Of a DNA stretch of 64,000 nt, positions 45,482 to 54,456 are shown in pieces. The DNA comes from Polaribacter aestuariivivens (GTDB taxonomy: Bacteria; Bacteroidota; Bacteroidia; Flavobacteriales; Flavobacteriaceae). The stretch spans positions 1-64,000 of the forward strand of contig NZ_VANR01000006.1 of the NCBI RefSeq assembly GCF_005885675.1, read 5' to 3'. The notes beneath the pieces were generated by a model. It was not told the DNA's origin. It worked only from the letters and a program-made list of their open reading frames with translations, and searched no databases. The translations under genes and the position numbers were made by a program. Each line of letters begins with the position of its first letter. The first letter of the stretch is position 1.

Positions 45482-47152
45482 ATGGCTACAGTTGTAAATA
45501 TGCCAAGATTAAGCGATACCATGGAAGAAGGTGTTGTGGCAAAATGGTTAAAAAGTGTTGGAGATAAAATTGAAGAAGGTGATATTTTAGCAGAAATTGA
45601 AACTGATAAAGCAACAATGGAGTTCGAATCTTTTCACGAAGGAACTTTATTGCATATTGGTGTTCAAGAAGGTGAAACTTCTCCTGTTGATACACTTTTA
45701 GCTATTATTGGTGAAGAGGGTGAAGATATTTCTGCACTTTTAGATGCCGATAACTCTTCTGAAGAAACATCTGAAAACAGCGAAGAAACATCTTCTAAAG
45801 AAAATGAAGATGAAAAATCATCTGATGAGGATGAAAAATCAGAAGCTGCTGAAATACCAGAAGGTGTTCAAGTAATTACAATGCCACGTCTTAGTGATAC
45901 TATGACAGATGGTACTGTTGCCTCTTGGTTAAAGAAAAAAGGTGATGCAGTTGAAGAAGGTGATATTTTAGCAGAAATTGAAACCGATAAAGCTACAATG
46001 GAGTTCGAATCTTTTTACGAAGGAACTCTTTTATACATTGGTACACAAGAAGGTGAAACAGCTCCAGTAGATAGTTTATTAGCAATTATTGGACCTGAAG
46101 GAACTGATGTTTCAGCTATTGTTGAAAATGGTGGTTCTACTGGAAAAAGTACTTCATCAGAAAAAAAATCTGAAAAGAAAACAGATACTAAATCTGAGAA
46201 AAAAGAAGAAAAATCTGAAAAGAAAACTGAAGAAAAAAAATCTTCAAATACAACAAATAACAATAATGGTGGTAGAATATTTGCTTCACCATTAGCCAAA
46301 AAAATTGCATCTGATAAAGATATCAATTTAGCAGATGTTACTGGTTCTGGAGAAAATGGTAGAATTATTAAAAAAGATGTAGAAAATTATACACCTTCTA
46401 CAACTATTTCTGTAGAAACTCCTACTCCAGCCTCAAGCGCTGCTGTACCTTCTTTTTCAGTTTTAGGTGAAGAAAAATCTGAAGAAGTTAAAAATTCGCA
46501 AATGCGTAAGGCAATTGCAAAATCTTTAGGGAACTCTAAATTTACTGCACCAGATTTCAGCTTAAATATAGAAGTTGATATGGACAATGCTATGGCTTCT
46601 AGAAAAACCATTAATGCAATTCCAGATACAAAAGTTTCTTTTAATGACATGGTGGTAAAAGCTTGTGCAATGGCATTACAAAAACATCCGCAAGTAAATA
46701 CTTCTTGGAAAGATGATGTAACTGTTTACCATAATCATATTCACGTTGGTGTTGCAGTTGCTGTAGACGAAGGTTTGTTAGTGCCAGTTATAAAACACAC
46801 CAACCAAATGAGTTTAACTCAAATTGGTGCAACTGTTAGAGATTTAGCAGGTAAAGCAAGACATAAAAAAATAACTCCTGCAGAAATGCAAGGTAGTACT
46901 TTTACAGTTTCTAATTTGGGAATGTTTGGTATTGATAATTTTACTTCAATTATAAATCAACCTAATTCTGCAATTTTATCTGTAGGTGCAATAGTTGAAA
47001 AACCAGTTGTTAAAAATGGACAAATAGTTGTTGGTAATACAATGAAATTGACTTTAACTTGCGACCACAGAACTGTTGATGGTGCTGTTGGTGCTCAATT
47101 TTTACAAACACTAAAAACGTTTATCGAAAACCCAGTTACAATGTTAGCTTAG
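45482..47152 (+). CDS. pdhC: pyruvate dehydrogenase E2 (dihydrolipoyl acetyltransferase)
   Basis: Transfers acetyl groups from lipoyl arms to CoA. The 556-residue protein has two N-terminal lipoyl domains, each with the lipoylated motif ETDKATMEFES (Lys about 43 and 170), acidic and Lys/Ser/Glu-rich linkers, an E3/E1-binding domain (FASPLAKKIASDKDINLADV), and a C-terminal catalytic domain with HRTVDGAVGAQFL (catalytic His). Ends at a strong terminator. Confidence 0.96.
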   Translation: MATVVNMPRLSDTMEEGVVAKWLKSVGDKIEEGDILAEIETDKATMEFESFHEGTLLHIGVQEGETSPVDTLLAIIGEEGEDISALLDADNSSEETSENSEETSSKENEDEKSSDEDEKSEAAEIPEGVQVITMPRLSDTMTDGTVASWLKKKGDAVEEGDILAEIETDKATMEFESFYEGTLLYIGTQEGETAPVDSLLAIIGPEGTDVSAIVENGGSTGKSTSSEKKSEKKTDTKSEKKEEKSEKKTEEKKSSNTTNNNNGGRIFASPLAKKIASDKDINLADVTGSGENGRIIKKDVENYTPSTTISVETPTPASSAAVPSFSVLGEEKSEEVKNSQMRKAIAKSLGNSKFTAPDFSLNIEVDMDNAMASRKTINAIPDTKVSFNDMVVKACAMALQKHPQVNTSWKDDVTVYHNHIHVGVAVAVDEGLLVPVIKHTNQMSLTQIGATVRDLAGKARHKKITPAEMQGSTFTVSNLGMFGIDNFTSIINQPNSAILSVGAIVEKPVVKNGQIVVGNTMKLTLTCDHRTVDGAVGAQFLQTLKTFIENPVTMLA

Positions 47153-47171
47153 GTTGCATAAATTTTTATAT

Positions 47172-47208
47172 AAAAAAATGCCTTGAGAAAATCTCAAGGC
47201 ATTTTTTT
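47172..47208 (+). terminator. rho-independent terminator after pdhC
   Basis: Seventeen-base perfect stem (47172-47188 with 47192-47208; core ATGCCTTGAGA/TCTCAAGGCAT), three-base loop and T-run. It may also serve the convergent minus-strand gene ending at 47229. Confidence 0.92.
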
Positions 47209-47228
47209 ATAACATAATTTATTATAAA

Positions 47229-47963
47229 TTATATTTTAGTCATTTTACTTTTTGTCTTAATCTCTATATCCATTCCATTTGAACTCATTGAAATTGTCAT
47301 GTTTGAACTGTCTTGAACACCAGACTTTGTATCAATAATCAAATTACCATTTATAGACCCTTTATCAACTCCAGATACATTCCCAGAAACATCAATATAT
47401 ACTTTTCCATTTTCAATTTTAGCAACCGTATAAATAGTTTTAAGACTCATACCTTGTTCATTTACTTCATCTGACCAAGTAGAACCCACTGAAACTTTAT
47501 CTTTAGGATAATTTACACCTTTATTTTGTTTTGTAAATTGCTCTAATGCAGGAGTTAGTGGCTCAACTTTAGTACTAATAACTTCGCCATTTGGTGTAAC
47601 TTTTGAAAAAATAGCTGCACTTAACATAGGATCAAATTGTTGTTTCACCATTTTACCAACTGGATCTAAATCTTCTTCTTTTATAGAGGAATCATATGAC
47701 ATTACTTGTCCTCCTTGTAACATGTTCATATCAATGTGCTTAATTTTCGACTTTATATGAAATGTATCTTTTTCTCTTTTAGTTACGGTCATCTCCATTT
47801 TCATTTTCATATCTAAACCACCTTGAGCGCCCATATTTTGTGACACGTCTTGTTGTACTAAAAAAGTATCTCCTTTTTTATAGTTTAATTTTAAAAATAC
47901 AGATTCTTGTGCATTAATACTTAAACCAGTTGCAACAATAAATAATACTAACAATTTTTTCAT
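47229..47963 (-). CDS. DUF6263 family exported protein
   Basis: A 244-residue exported protein (signal ending SINAQ) of the DUF6263 type, with Met-rich strands (GGLDMKMKMEMTVTKREKDT) and a long beta-rich body (YTVAKIENGKVYIDVSGNVS). Function unknown. A -7-like box is at 47995-48002 on the minus strand, just upstream of the start; it lies between two terminators, so it is monocistronic. Confidence 0.8.
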   Translation of the reverse strand: MKKLLVLFIVATGLSINAQESVFLKLNYKKGDTFLVQQDVSQNMGAQGGLDMKMKMEMTVTKREKDTFHIKSKIKHIDMNMLQGGQVMSYDSSIKEEDLDPVGKMVKQQFDPMLSAAIFSKVTPNGEVISTKVEPLTPALEQFTKQNKGVNYPKDKVSVGSTWSDEVNEQGMSLKTIYTVAKIENGKVYIDVSGNVSGVDKGSINGNLIIDTKSGVQDSSNMTISMSSNGMDIEIKTKSKMTKI

Positions 47964-48018
47964 TTTTATATTTAAATTTATGTTTCTTAAAGGGCAAATA
48001 TAAATGTTTTACAATAAA

Positions 48019-48045
48019 AAAACACTCAGCATGACTGAGTGTTTT
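48019..48045 (-). terminator. rho-independent terminator after E2 gene
   Basis: Eleven-base perfect stem (AAAACACTCAG, 48019-48029, with CTGAGTGTTTT, 48035-48045) and 5-base loop, with A- and T-runs at either side. Confidence 0.88.
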
Positions 48046-48071
48046 TTTTAATATAAATAAGTTTAATTAAA

Positions 48072-49403
48072 CTAAAAATCTTGACTCAAATCCCAAGATT
48101 CTAATATTTCTTTTAGTGTTTTAATAAACATACCTCCTAAAGCTCCATTTACAACTCTATGGTCATAAGAATGTGAAACAAACATTTTTTGTCTTATTCC
48201 TATAAAATCTCCATCAGGAGTTTCTATTACTGCAGGTACTTTTCTAATAGCTCCTAAAGCTAAAATGGCTACTTGTGGCTGATTAATAATTGGAGTTCCC
48301 ATTACAGAACCAAAACTACCAACATTGGTTACTGTGTACGTACCACCTTGAATTTCATCTGGTTTTAAAGCATTTTTTCTTGCTCTATTTGCTAAATCGT
48401 TCACGGCTTTTGTCATACCAACCAAGTTTAATTGATCTGCATTTTTAATTACAGGTACAATTAAGTTTCCATCTGGTAAAGCAGCTGCCATACCTAAATT
48501 TATATTTTTCTTTTTAATGATATTATCGCCATCTAAAGCAATATTAATTAAAGGATATTTTTTAATGGTTGATGCAATTGCTTGCATTAAAATTGGAGTA
48601 AATGTTAGTTTTTCGCCTTCTCTTTTTAGAAAAGCATCTTTTACTTTTTCTCTCCATTTTACAATATTTGTTACATCAATTTCAATAAATGATTGTACAT
48701 GAGCAGAAGTCTGAACAGAATCTACCATGTGTTTAGCAATCAATTTACCCATTCTGCTCATTTCTATAATCTCATCACCTCCATTTACAGAAACAGGAGC
48801 TGATTTTTGAGCTTCTTTTTGAGCTGTTTTTTCAACCTTAGCTTCTTGTTTTGGTGCTGAAACTTTTTCTGGTGCAGCAGATCTACTTTCTATGAAAGAT
48901 AAAATATCTTCTTTTGTAACTCTACCATCTTTACCTGAACCAGCAATAGTTTCAAGTTCTTCCATTGAAACATTTTCTGTTTGGGCAATATTTCTAACTA
49001 ATGGCGAATAAAACTTTCCAGAATCTGATGTTTTGGTTACTGGGGTTGCAACTATTTCTGTTGCTTTTTCTATTGTTTTTTCTACATCAGAAACTTCTTT
49101 AGGTGCTGATTGTTTTGGCGCTTCTTTTGTTGTTGGTGTAGCAACAACCTCTTCGTTATCACCTTCGGTTTCTATTACAGCAATTGTTGCACCAACTGCA
49201 ACAACATCATCTTTTTCATATAAAATTTCAATTACTGTTCCTTCTACTTCTGAAGGTACTTCAGAATCTACTTTATCTGTAGCAATTTCTACAATAGCTT
49301 CATCTAACTCTACAGTATCACCTACTTCTTTTAACCAAGAAGTAATGGTTGCTTCTGCAACACTTTCTCCCATTTTTGGTAACTTTAATTCGAATCTTGC
49401 CAT
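48072..49403 (-). CDS. 2-oxo acid dehydrogenase E2, probably branched-chain
   Basis: A 443-residue dihydrolipoyl acyltransferase with a single lipoyl domain (EIATDKVDSEVPSE, lipoyl Lys about 44), an E3/E1-binding domain (FYSPLVRNIAQTENVSMEEL) and a catalytic domain with the active-site segment SHSYDHRVVNGALGG. The N-terminus MARFELKLPKMGESVAEATI and the DKVDSE lipoyl motif fit branched-chain 2-oxoacid dehydrogenase E2 better than the 2-oxoglutarate E2, whose motif is usually DSDKATLE; this is an inference. Its E1 and E3 genes are not in the window. Confidence 0.85.
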   Translation of the reverse strand: MARFELKLPKMGESVAEATITSWLKEVGDTVELDEAIVEIATDKVDSEVPSEVEGTVIEILYEKDDVVAVGATIAVIETEGDNEEVVATPTTKEAPKQSAPKEVSDVEKTIEKATEIVATPVTKTSDSGKFYSPLVRNIAQTENVSMEELETIAGSGKDGRVTKEDILSFIESRSAAPEKVSAPKQEAKVEKTAQKEAQKSAPVSVNGGDEIIEMSRMGKLIAKHMVDSVQTSAHVQSFIEIDVTNIVKWREKVKDAFLKREGEKLTFTPILMQAIASTIKKYPLINIALDGDNIIKKKNINLGMAAALPDGNLIVPVIKNADQLNLVGMTKAVNDLANRARKNALKPDEIQGGTYTVTNVGSFGSVMGTPIINQPQVAILALGAIRKVPAVIETPDGDFIGIRQKMFVSHSYDHRVVNGALGGMFIKTLKEILESWDLSQDF

Positions 49404-49587
49404 TTATGTTGATTTTAACGGTTGCAAAAATACTAAAAAAGGTTTAAATTTTAATAAAAATTAAAAATGAAAAACTAATGAATAAAAAAATAAAATTAAC
49501 TAATTCATAAAATTAAACACAATAAATGAATTTAATTTATTTTTATTGATTTTTTAACCATACTTATTGAAAATAATTCAATAAATA

Positions 49588-50490
49588 TTAAATCCATTGT
49601 TTAGGAGTTGCTAAAGTTTTTAAAAGCCGTTCTTCTTCAGAATTCTCATCAGGATGATGATTGTATTTCCACTGAACAATTGGTGGTAAACTCATTAAAA
49701 TGCTTTCTATTCTTCCGTTTGTTTTTAAGCCAAAAAGCGTTCCTCTATCGTGAACTAAATTAAACTCCACATATCTTCCTCTTCTCACTTCTTGCCAATC
49801 CTTATGTGCTTTTGTAAACGGAAGTTCTTTTCTATTTTCAACAATTGGCACGTAACTTTCTAAAAAACTATTACCAATTTCTGTTACAAAATTGAACCTG
49901 TCTTCCATAGAAAATTCATCAGTTTCTTTTAAGTAATCGAAAAACAAACCTCCAATTCCGCGTGCTTCGTTTCTGTGAGAGTTCCAAAAATACTTGTCAC
50001 AAGTTTCTTTAAATTTTGGGTAAAATCCTAGATGGTATTTATCACATGCATTTTTACAAACCGAATGAAAATGTATTGCATCTTCATCAAACAGGTAATA
50101 AGGTGTTAAATCTTGACCTCCACCAAACCATTGCGTAACTATTTTTCCAGAATCATCATACATTTCAAAATAGCGCCAGTTTGCATGTACTGTTGGTACA
50201 AAGGGATTTTTTGGGTGTAACACCAAACTTAATCCACAAGCGAAGAAATTACCTTCTTGTACGCCAAATTGTTTTCTCAAAGCTTCTGGCAAATCACCAA
50301 AAACTTTAGAAATATTTACGCCTCCTTTTTCGAAAACTACACCATTTTCTATTACACGAGTTCTACCTCCACCACCTTCTGCTCTTTTCCAATTATCTTC
50401 TTGAAAGGTTGCTTTACCATCTATTGCTTCTAATTTTGAAGTAATTTTATCTTGAAGATTTTCTATGTAAGCGAAAAATTTTTCTTTCAT
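49588..50490 (-). CDS. hemF: oxygen-dependent coproporphyrinogen III oxidase HemF
   Basis: Oxidatively decarboxylates coproporphyrinogen III to protoporphyrinogen IX using O2. The 300-residue protein shows the family blocks NWKRAEGGGGRTRVIENGVV, FVPTVHANWRYFEMYDD, WFGGGQDLTPYYLFDEDAIH and EARGIGGLFFDYL. Last gene of the minus-strand hem operon; separated from hemE by a dispersed repeat at 50511-50588. Its presence implies aerobic growth. Confidence 0.97.
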   Translation of the reverse strand: MKEKFFAYIENLQDKITSKLEAIDGKATFQEDNWKRAEGGGGRTRVIENGVVFEKGGVNISKVFGDLPEALRKQFGVQEGNFFACGLSLVLHPKNPFVPTVHANWRYFEMYDDSGKIVTQWFGGGQDLTPYYLFDEDAIHFHSVCKNACDKYHLGFYPKFKETCDKYFWNSHRNEARGIGGLFFDYLKETDEFSMEDRFNFVTEIGNSFLESYVPIVENRKELPFTKAHKDWQEVRRGRYVEFNLVHDRGTLFGLKTNGRIESILMSLPPIVQWKYNHHPDENSEEERLLKTLATPKQWI

Positions 50491-50510
50491 AACTTAAGTT
50501 GATAAACAAG

Positions 50511-50588
50511 TGCGTTAGCGATTGAAATGACATCCCTGAACTTGTTTCAGGGATATATTGAAAAGCGCGACCTTTGGGAACGCCCAAA
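50511..50588. repeat. dispersed flavobacterial intergenic repeat
   Basis: Fills the hemE-hemF spacer: AGTGCGTTAGCGATTGAAAT, then ATCCCTGAA/TTTCAGGGAT (hairpin, about 50531-50554), then AAGCGCGACCTTTGGGAACG. GC content is well above the surroundings and the block has the look of flavobacterial intergenic repeats. Related in type to 5271-5372. Confidence 0.5.
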
Positions 50589-50599
50589 ATATTCTCTTT

Positions 50600-51628
50600 T
50601 TAGTTTGCTTTATATTCTTTTACAGCATCAATAAATGCTTTAGCATTGTCTAATGGAATGTTTGGTAAAATTCCGTGACCTAAATTCACAATGTATTTGT
50701 CTTTTCCAAACTCATTAATCATTTGAGTGACCATTTTTTTGATTTCTGCTGGCGGAGAAAATAATCTTGTAGGATCAAAATTACCTTGCAATGTAATGTT
50801 TCCTCCTGATAAATAACGCGCATTTCTAGCAGAACACGTCCAATCTACACCTAAAGCAGAAGCTCCAGATTTAGACATTTCGTTTAAGGCAAACCAACAT
50901 CCTTTACCAAATGCAATTACTGGTGTTTCGTCTTTTAAAGCATCAATAATTTGCTGCATATACTGCCAAGAAAATTCTTGATAATCTACTGGCGACAACA
51001 TGCCTCCCCAAGAATCGAAAACCTGAACAGCATCTACACCTGCTTTAACTTTTGCTTTTAAATAGGCAATGGTTGTGTCTGTGATTTTTTGCAATAAACT
51101 GTGCGCTACAATAGGATTTGTAAAACATAATTCTTTGGCTTTATCAAAGTTTTTAGAACCTTGACCTTGCACACAGTAACATAAAATTGTCCATGGTGAA
51201 CCCGCAAAACCAATTAATGGAATTTCATTATTCAGTTTTTCTTTGGTGACTTTTATAGCGTCCATTACATATCCTAAAGATTCTTGAATATCTGGAATAA
51301 TTACGTTATTCAAATCTTTTTGTGTGCGAATTGGATTTGGCAGATAAGGACCGAAATTAGGTTTCATTTCCACCTCAATATTCATTGCTTGTGGAATTAC
51401 CAAAATATCTGAAAATAAGATGGCTGCATCCATACCATATCTTCTGATAGGTTGCACCGTAATTTCTGATGCTAATTCTGGAGTTTGGCAACGTGTAAAG
51501 AAATCGTATTTCTTTTTGATTTCCATAAACTCTGGTAAATAACGTCCTGCTTGACGCATCATCCAAACTGGAGGTCTATCTACAGTTTCTCCTTTTAATG
51601 CTCTTAAAAATAAATCGTTTTTAATCAT
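50600..51628 (-). CDS. hemE: uroporphyrinogen decarboxylase HemE
   Basis: Removes the four acetate carboxyls of uroporphyrinogen III to give coproporphyrinogen III. The 342-residue length is normal; the N-terminal signature [17 protein letters not shown] and the second signature [20 protein letters not shown] are present, as is the [16 protein letters not shown] segment. Part of the minus-strand hem operon. Confidence 0.97.
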   Translation of the reverse strand: MIKNDLFLRALKGETVDRPPVWMMRQAGRYLPEFMEIKKKYDFFTRCQTPELASEITVQPIRRYGMDAAILFSDILVIPQAMNIEVEMKPNFGPYLPNPIRTQKDLNNVIIPDIQESLGYVMDAIKVTKEKLNNEIPLIGFAGSPWTILCYCVQGQGSKNFDKAKELCFTNPIVAHSLLQKITDTTIAYLKAKVKAGVDAVQVFDSWGGMLSPVDYQEFSWQYMQQIIDALKDETPVIAFGKGCWFALNEMSKSGASALGVDWTCSARNARYLSGGNITLQGNFDPTRLFSPPAEIKKMVTQMINEFGKDKYIVNLGHGILPNIPLDNAKAFIDAVKEYKAN

Positions 51629-51672
51629 GTTATAGCTTTTGGCTATTGGCTTTTAGCTCTTGGCTTTGGCTT
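51629..51672. repeat. simple repeat with GCTTTTAGC, left of the four-helix gene
   Basis: Degenerate tandem repeat of GCTATTGGC/GCTCTTGGC-type units with GCTTTTAGC (51649-51657). The inverse, GCTAAAAGC, lies on the other side of the gene at 52053-52061 and overlaps the hemL stop codon. A third copy, GCTTTTAGC at 53367-53375, is in the hemL-hemB spacer. Confidence 0.55.
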
Positions 51673-52029
51673 CTAGTTATTTTTTATTGTACTTATTAAA
51701 CCATTAATCATTTTACCTTCTGTTGCAATCAGTTCAAAAATTGATTTTAAATCTTCTGATTTTATTAAATTTAATTGCTCGATAATAATTAACTGTGTTT
51801 CTAATTCGAAAAGCGACCCCATAGCAATTTCTAAAAATCGCTTAAACTCAACTTCACTATTTCTACTTGAACCTTCTGCTATATTTGATGGAACTGAAAC
51901 AGCTGCTCTAGTAATTTGACTTTTTAATCCAAATTTTTCATCAGAAGGTAATTTTTGAGATATTTTATAAATTTCTTTTACAATAACAATTCCTTGTTCC
52001 CAAATCTTCAATTTTCTAAAATCTCTCAT
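51673..52029 (-). CDS. four-helix-bundle protein (S23/bAvd-like)
   Basis: A 118-residue helical protein of the S23/four-helix-bundle family: MRDFRKLKIWEQGIVIVKEI, then GLKSQITRAAVSVPSNIAEG and EFKRFLEIAMGSLFELETQL. Relatives are found in 23S rRNA intervening sequences, near diversity-generating retroelements, and as free-standing genes in Bacteroidota. It interrupts the hem operon between hemL and hemE and is flanked by GCTTTTAGC-type repeats in inverted orientation, so it looks like an acquired insert. Function unknown. Confidence 0.9.
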   Translation of the reverse strand: MRDFRKLKIWEQGIVIVKEIYKISQKLPSDEKFGLKSQITRAAVSVPSNIAEGSSRNSEVEFKRFLEIAMGSLFELETQLIIIEQLNLIKSEDLKSIFELIATEGKMINGLISTIKNN

Positions 52030-52053
52030 AGTTCTTTTTCTAAAAGCAAACGG

Positions 52054-53346
52054 CTAAAAGCTATCAGCAACTTTACGCATTGCTTTGTCTGTTGCATTTG
52101 CAATTACTTGAATGTCCTTGTCTGAAATTGCTGAGTTTAAAAACCAGGCTTCAAATTGGCTTGGAGGTAAAAACACACCATTTTTAATCATTTCCCAAAA
52201 GAATACTGCAAACTTTTTAGTGTCTGAAGTTTGAGCTTCTTCAAAATTAGTGACTTTGGTTTTTGTGAAAAACGGATTTAACATTGAGCCAAAACGATTT
52301 ACTACTAAATCAACATTGTATTTTTTTGCTGTTTCTAGTAAGATAACTTCTATTATACTTCCTATTTCTTCAAATTTATCATACGGATTTTGCTTTTTCA
52401 ATTCTGTTAAGGTTGAAATTCCTCCAGCCATCGCAATTGGATTTCCACTTAATGTTCCTGCTTGATACATTCCTCCTAAAGGCGCTACTTGCTCCATGAT
52501 TTCGTTTCTTGCACCATAAGCTCCAACAGGAAAACCACCACCAATTACTTTTCCTAAACAGGTAATATCTGCAGCAACTCCTAATAATTCTTGTGCACCT
52601 CCAAATTTGGAACGGAAACCTGTCATTACTTCATCTGCAATTAATAACGCATTTTTAGATTTTAGGTATTTTTTCAATTCTATTAAAAATTCATTTTGAG
52701 GAATGGCAACTCCCATATTTCCGCAAATTGGCTCGATAATTACACCTGCAATATCATCATGATTTTCGAAGTGTTTTTTTACACTTTCTAAATTATTGTA
52801 CTCTGCAATTAAGGTATTTTTTACAGCTCCTTTTGGAACTCCCTTAGAACCTGGTAAACTTAAAGTCGCTAAACCAGAACCAGCTGCAACCAATAATGAA
52901 TCTTGATGCCCATGATAACAACCAGAAAATTTTATAATTTTGTCTTTTCCTGTAAATGCTCTCGCTAAACGAACTGCACTTAACACAGCTTCTGTACCAG
53001 AGTTTACAAAACGTACTTTGTCCATTTCAGGAAAAGCATCACAAACAATTTTTGCTAATTTTATTTCAGCTTCAGTTGATGCTCCAAAAGAATAACCTTT
53101 TTTCAGAGCTTTTTTGGCTGCTTTTTCTACTTTTTTATGACGATGGCCTAAAATCATTGGTCCATAAGAACCTACTAAATCTACATATTCATTTCCATCA
53201 ACATCAACAATTTTACTGCCTTTTGCTTTTTTGATAAACAACGGATTTCCACCTACAGAAGAAAATGCTCTAACAGGTGAATTTACAGCACCAACTAAAT
53301 GTGTTAATCCTTTTTTATATAATTTTTCTGATTTTTTGAATTTCAT
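52054..53346 (-). CDS. hemL: glutamate-1-semialdehyde 2,1-aminomutase HemL
   Basis: PLP enzyme that makes 5-aminolevulinate from glutamate-1-semialdehyde, second step of the C5 pathway. The 430-residue length is normal; the PLP lysine is Lys266 in TCLGKVIGGGFPVGAYG, and NSGTEAVLSAVRLARAFTGK and ADEVMTGFR are the other cofactor-binding segments. Stop codon overlaps the GCTAAAAGC repeat. Confidence 0.97.
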   Translation of the reverse strand: MKFKKSEKLYKKGLTHLVGAVNSPVRAFSSVGGNPLFIKKAKGSKIVDVDGNEYVDLVGSYGPMILGHRHKKVEKAAKKALKKGYSFGASTEAEIKLAKIVCDAFPEMDKVRFVNSGTEAVLSAVRLARAFTGKDKIIKFSGCYHGHQDSLLVAAGSGLATLSLPGSKGVPKGAVKNTLIAEYNNLESVKKHFENHDDIAGVIIEPICGNMGVAIPQNEFLIELKKYLKSKNALLIADEVMTGFRSKFGGAQELLGVAADITCLGKVIGGGFPVGAYGARNEIMEQVAPLGGMYQAGTLSGNPIAMAGGISTLTELKKQNPYDKFEEIGSIIEVILLETAKKYNVDLVVNRFGSMLNPFFTKTKVTNFEEAQTSDTKKFAVFFWEMIKNGVFLPPSQFEAWFLNSAISDKDIQVIANATDKAMRKVADSF

Positions 53347-53409
53347 TTTATAGCTTTTTGCAATTAGCTTTTAGCCATTAGCAAATTGCTAACAGCGAAA
53401 TGCTAAATG
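53347..53409. repeat. GCTTTTAGC-type simple repeat in hemL-hemB spacer
   Basis: A degenerate run of units such as AGCTTTTTGC, AGCTTTTAGCC, TTAGCAAATTGC, AACAGCGAAATGCTAAATGC fills the spacer. It resembles the sequences flanking the four-helix-bundle gene, so the same repeat family occurs at three places in this operon. Confidence 0.5.
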
Positions 53410-54372
53410 CTATTTATTTAAAATTTTAGCAGCTTCTTTAGCAAAATACGTAATAATAATATCTGCTCCTGCTCTTTTCATAGACAGTAAACTTTCCATC
53501 ATAACTTTTTCGCCATCAATCCATCCTTTTTGGGCAGCTGCTTTTACCATTGCATATTCGCCACTTACGTTATAACATGCAATTGGTCTGTCAAAATTAT
53601 TTTTTAAATCTCTAATAATATCTAAATATGATAAAGCTGGTTTTACCATCAAAATATCTGCTCCTTCTTGATCGTCGAAAGTTGCTTCACGCATTCCTTC
53701 ATCTCTGTTTGACGGATCCATTTGATAGGTTCTTCTATCACCAAAAGTGGGTGCAGAATCTGCTGCATCTCTAAAAGGTCCATAAAAAGCAGAAGCATAT
53801 TTTACAGAATATGCCATGATTGGCAAGTTTGGAAAACCTGAATTATCTAAAGATTGACGAATCATATCTATAGTGCCATCCATCATTCCTGAAGGCGCAA
53901 CCATATCTACACCTGCTTTTGCGTGAGAAATAACTTGCTTTGCAATATTGACTAAAGTTGCATCATTATCTACATCATTATCATGAATAATTCCACAATG
54001 ACCATGTGAAGTGTATTCGCAAAAACACACATCTGTAATCACATATAAACTTGGATAATTCTTTTTAATAAAACGAATGGCTTGTTGCATAATTCCATTA
54101 TCATTCCAAGTTTCTGTGCCTTCATCGTCTTTATTTGATGGAATACCAAATAACAAAACTGCAGGAATATCTAACGCTACAACCTCATCTAATTCTTCAG
54201 AAATTCTATCCAAAGAAAAACGATGAATCCCAGGCATCGAAACAATTTCTGTTTTAATATTTTCTCCCTCTTCTATAAAAAGTGGATATACAAAATCATC
54301 TACAGATAATTTGGTTTCTCTAACCAATCTTCTAATGCCTTCTGACTTTCTTAATCTACGAGTTCTGAACAT
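53410..54372 (-). CDS. hemB: delta-aminolevulinic acid dehydratase HemB
   Basis: Condenses two 5-aminolevulinate molecules to porphobilinogen. The 320-residue protein has the catalytic lysines Lys191 ([19 protein letters not shown]) and Lys244 ([13 protein letters not shown]) and a cysteine-based zinc site (Cys116, Cys118, Cys126 in [14 protein letters not shown]), so it is the zinc-dependent form. Confidence 0.97.
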   Translation of the reverse strand: MFRTRRLRKSEGIRRLVRETKLSVDDFVYPLFIEEGENIKTEIVSMPGIHRFSLDRISEELDEVVALDIPAVLLFGIPSNKDDEGTETWNDNGIMQQAIRFIKKNYPSLYVITDVCFCEYTSHGHCGIIHDNDVDNDATLVNIAKQVISHAKAGVDMVAPSGMMDGTIDMIRQSLDNSGFPNLPIMAYSVKYASAFYGPFRDAADSAPTFGDRRTYQMDPSNRDEGMREATFDDQEGADILMVKPALSYLDIIRDLKNNFDRPIACYNVSGEYAMVKAAAQKGWIDGEKVMMESLLSMKRAGADIIITYFAKEAAKILNK

Positions 54373-54456
54373 TTACTATAATTTAATATCTTTTCAAATG
54401 CCATAAAAAATCAAATCAACTAATTTAACTTTATTTAAAAAGATTTTGTAAAATAT

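Noticed and set aside
46015..46326. 103-codon minus-strand frame inside pdhC
   Set aside because: It is the antisense of the Lys/Glu/Ser-rich linker and first part of the E3-binding domain; its Ser/Phe/Asp-rich low complexity is a by-product.
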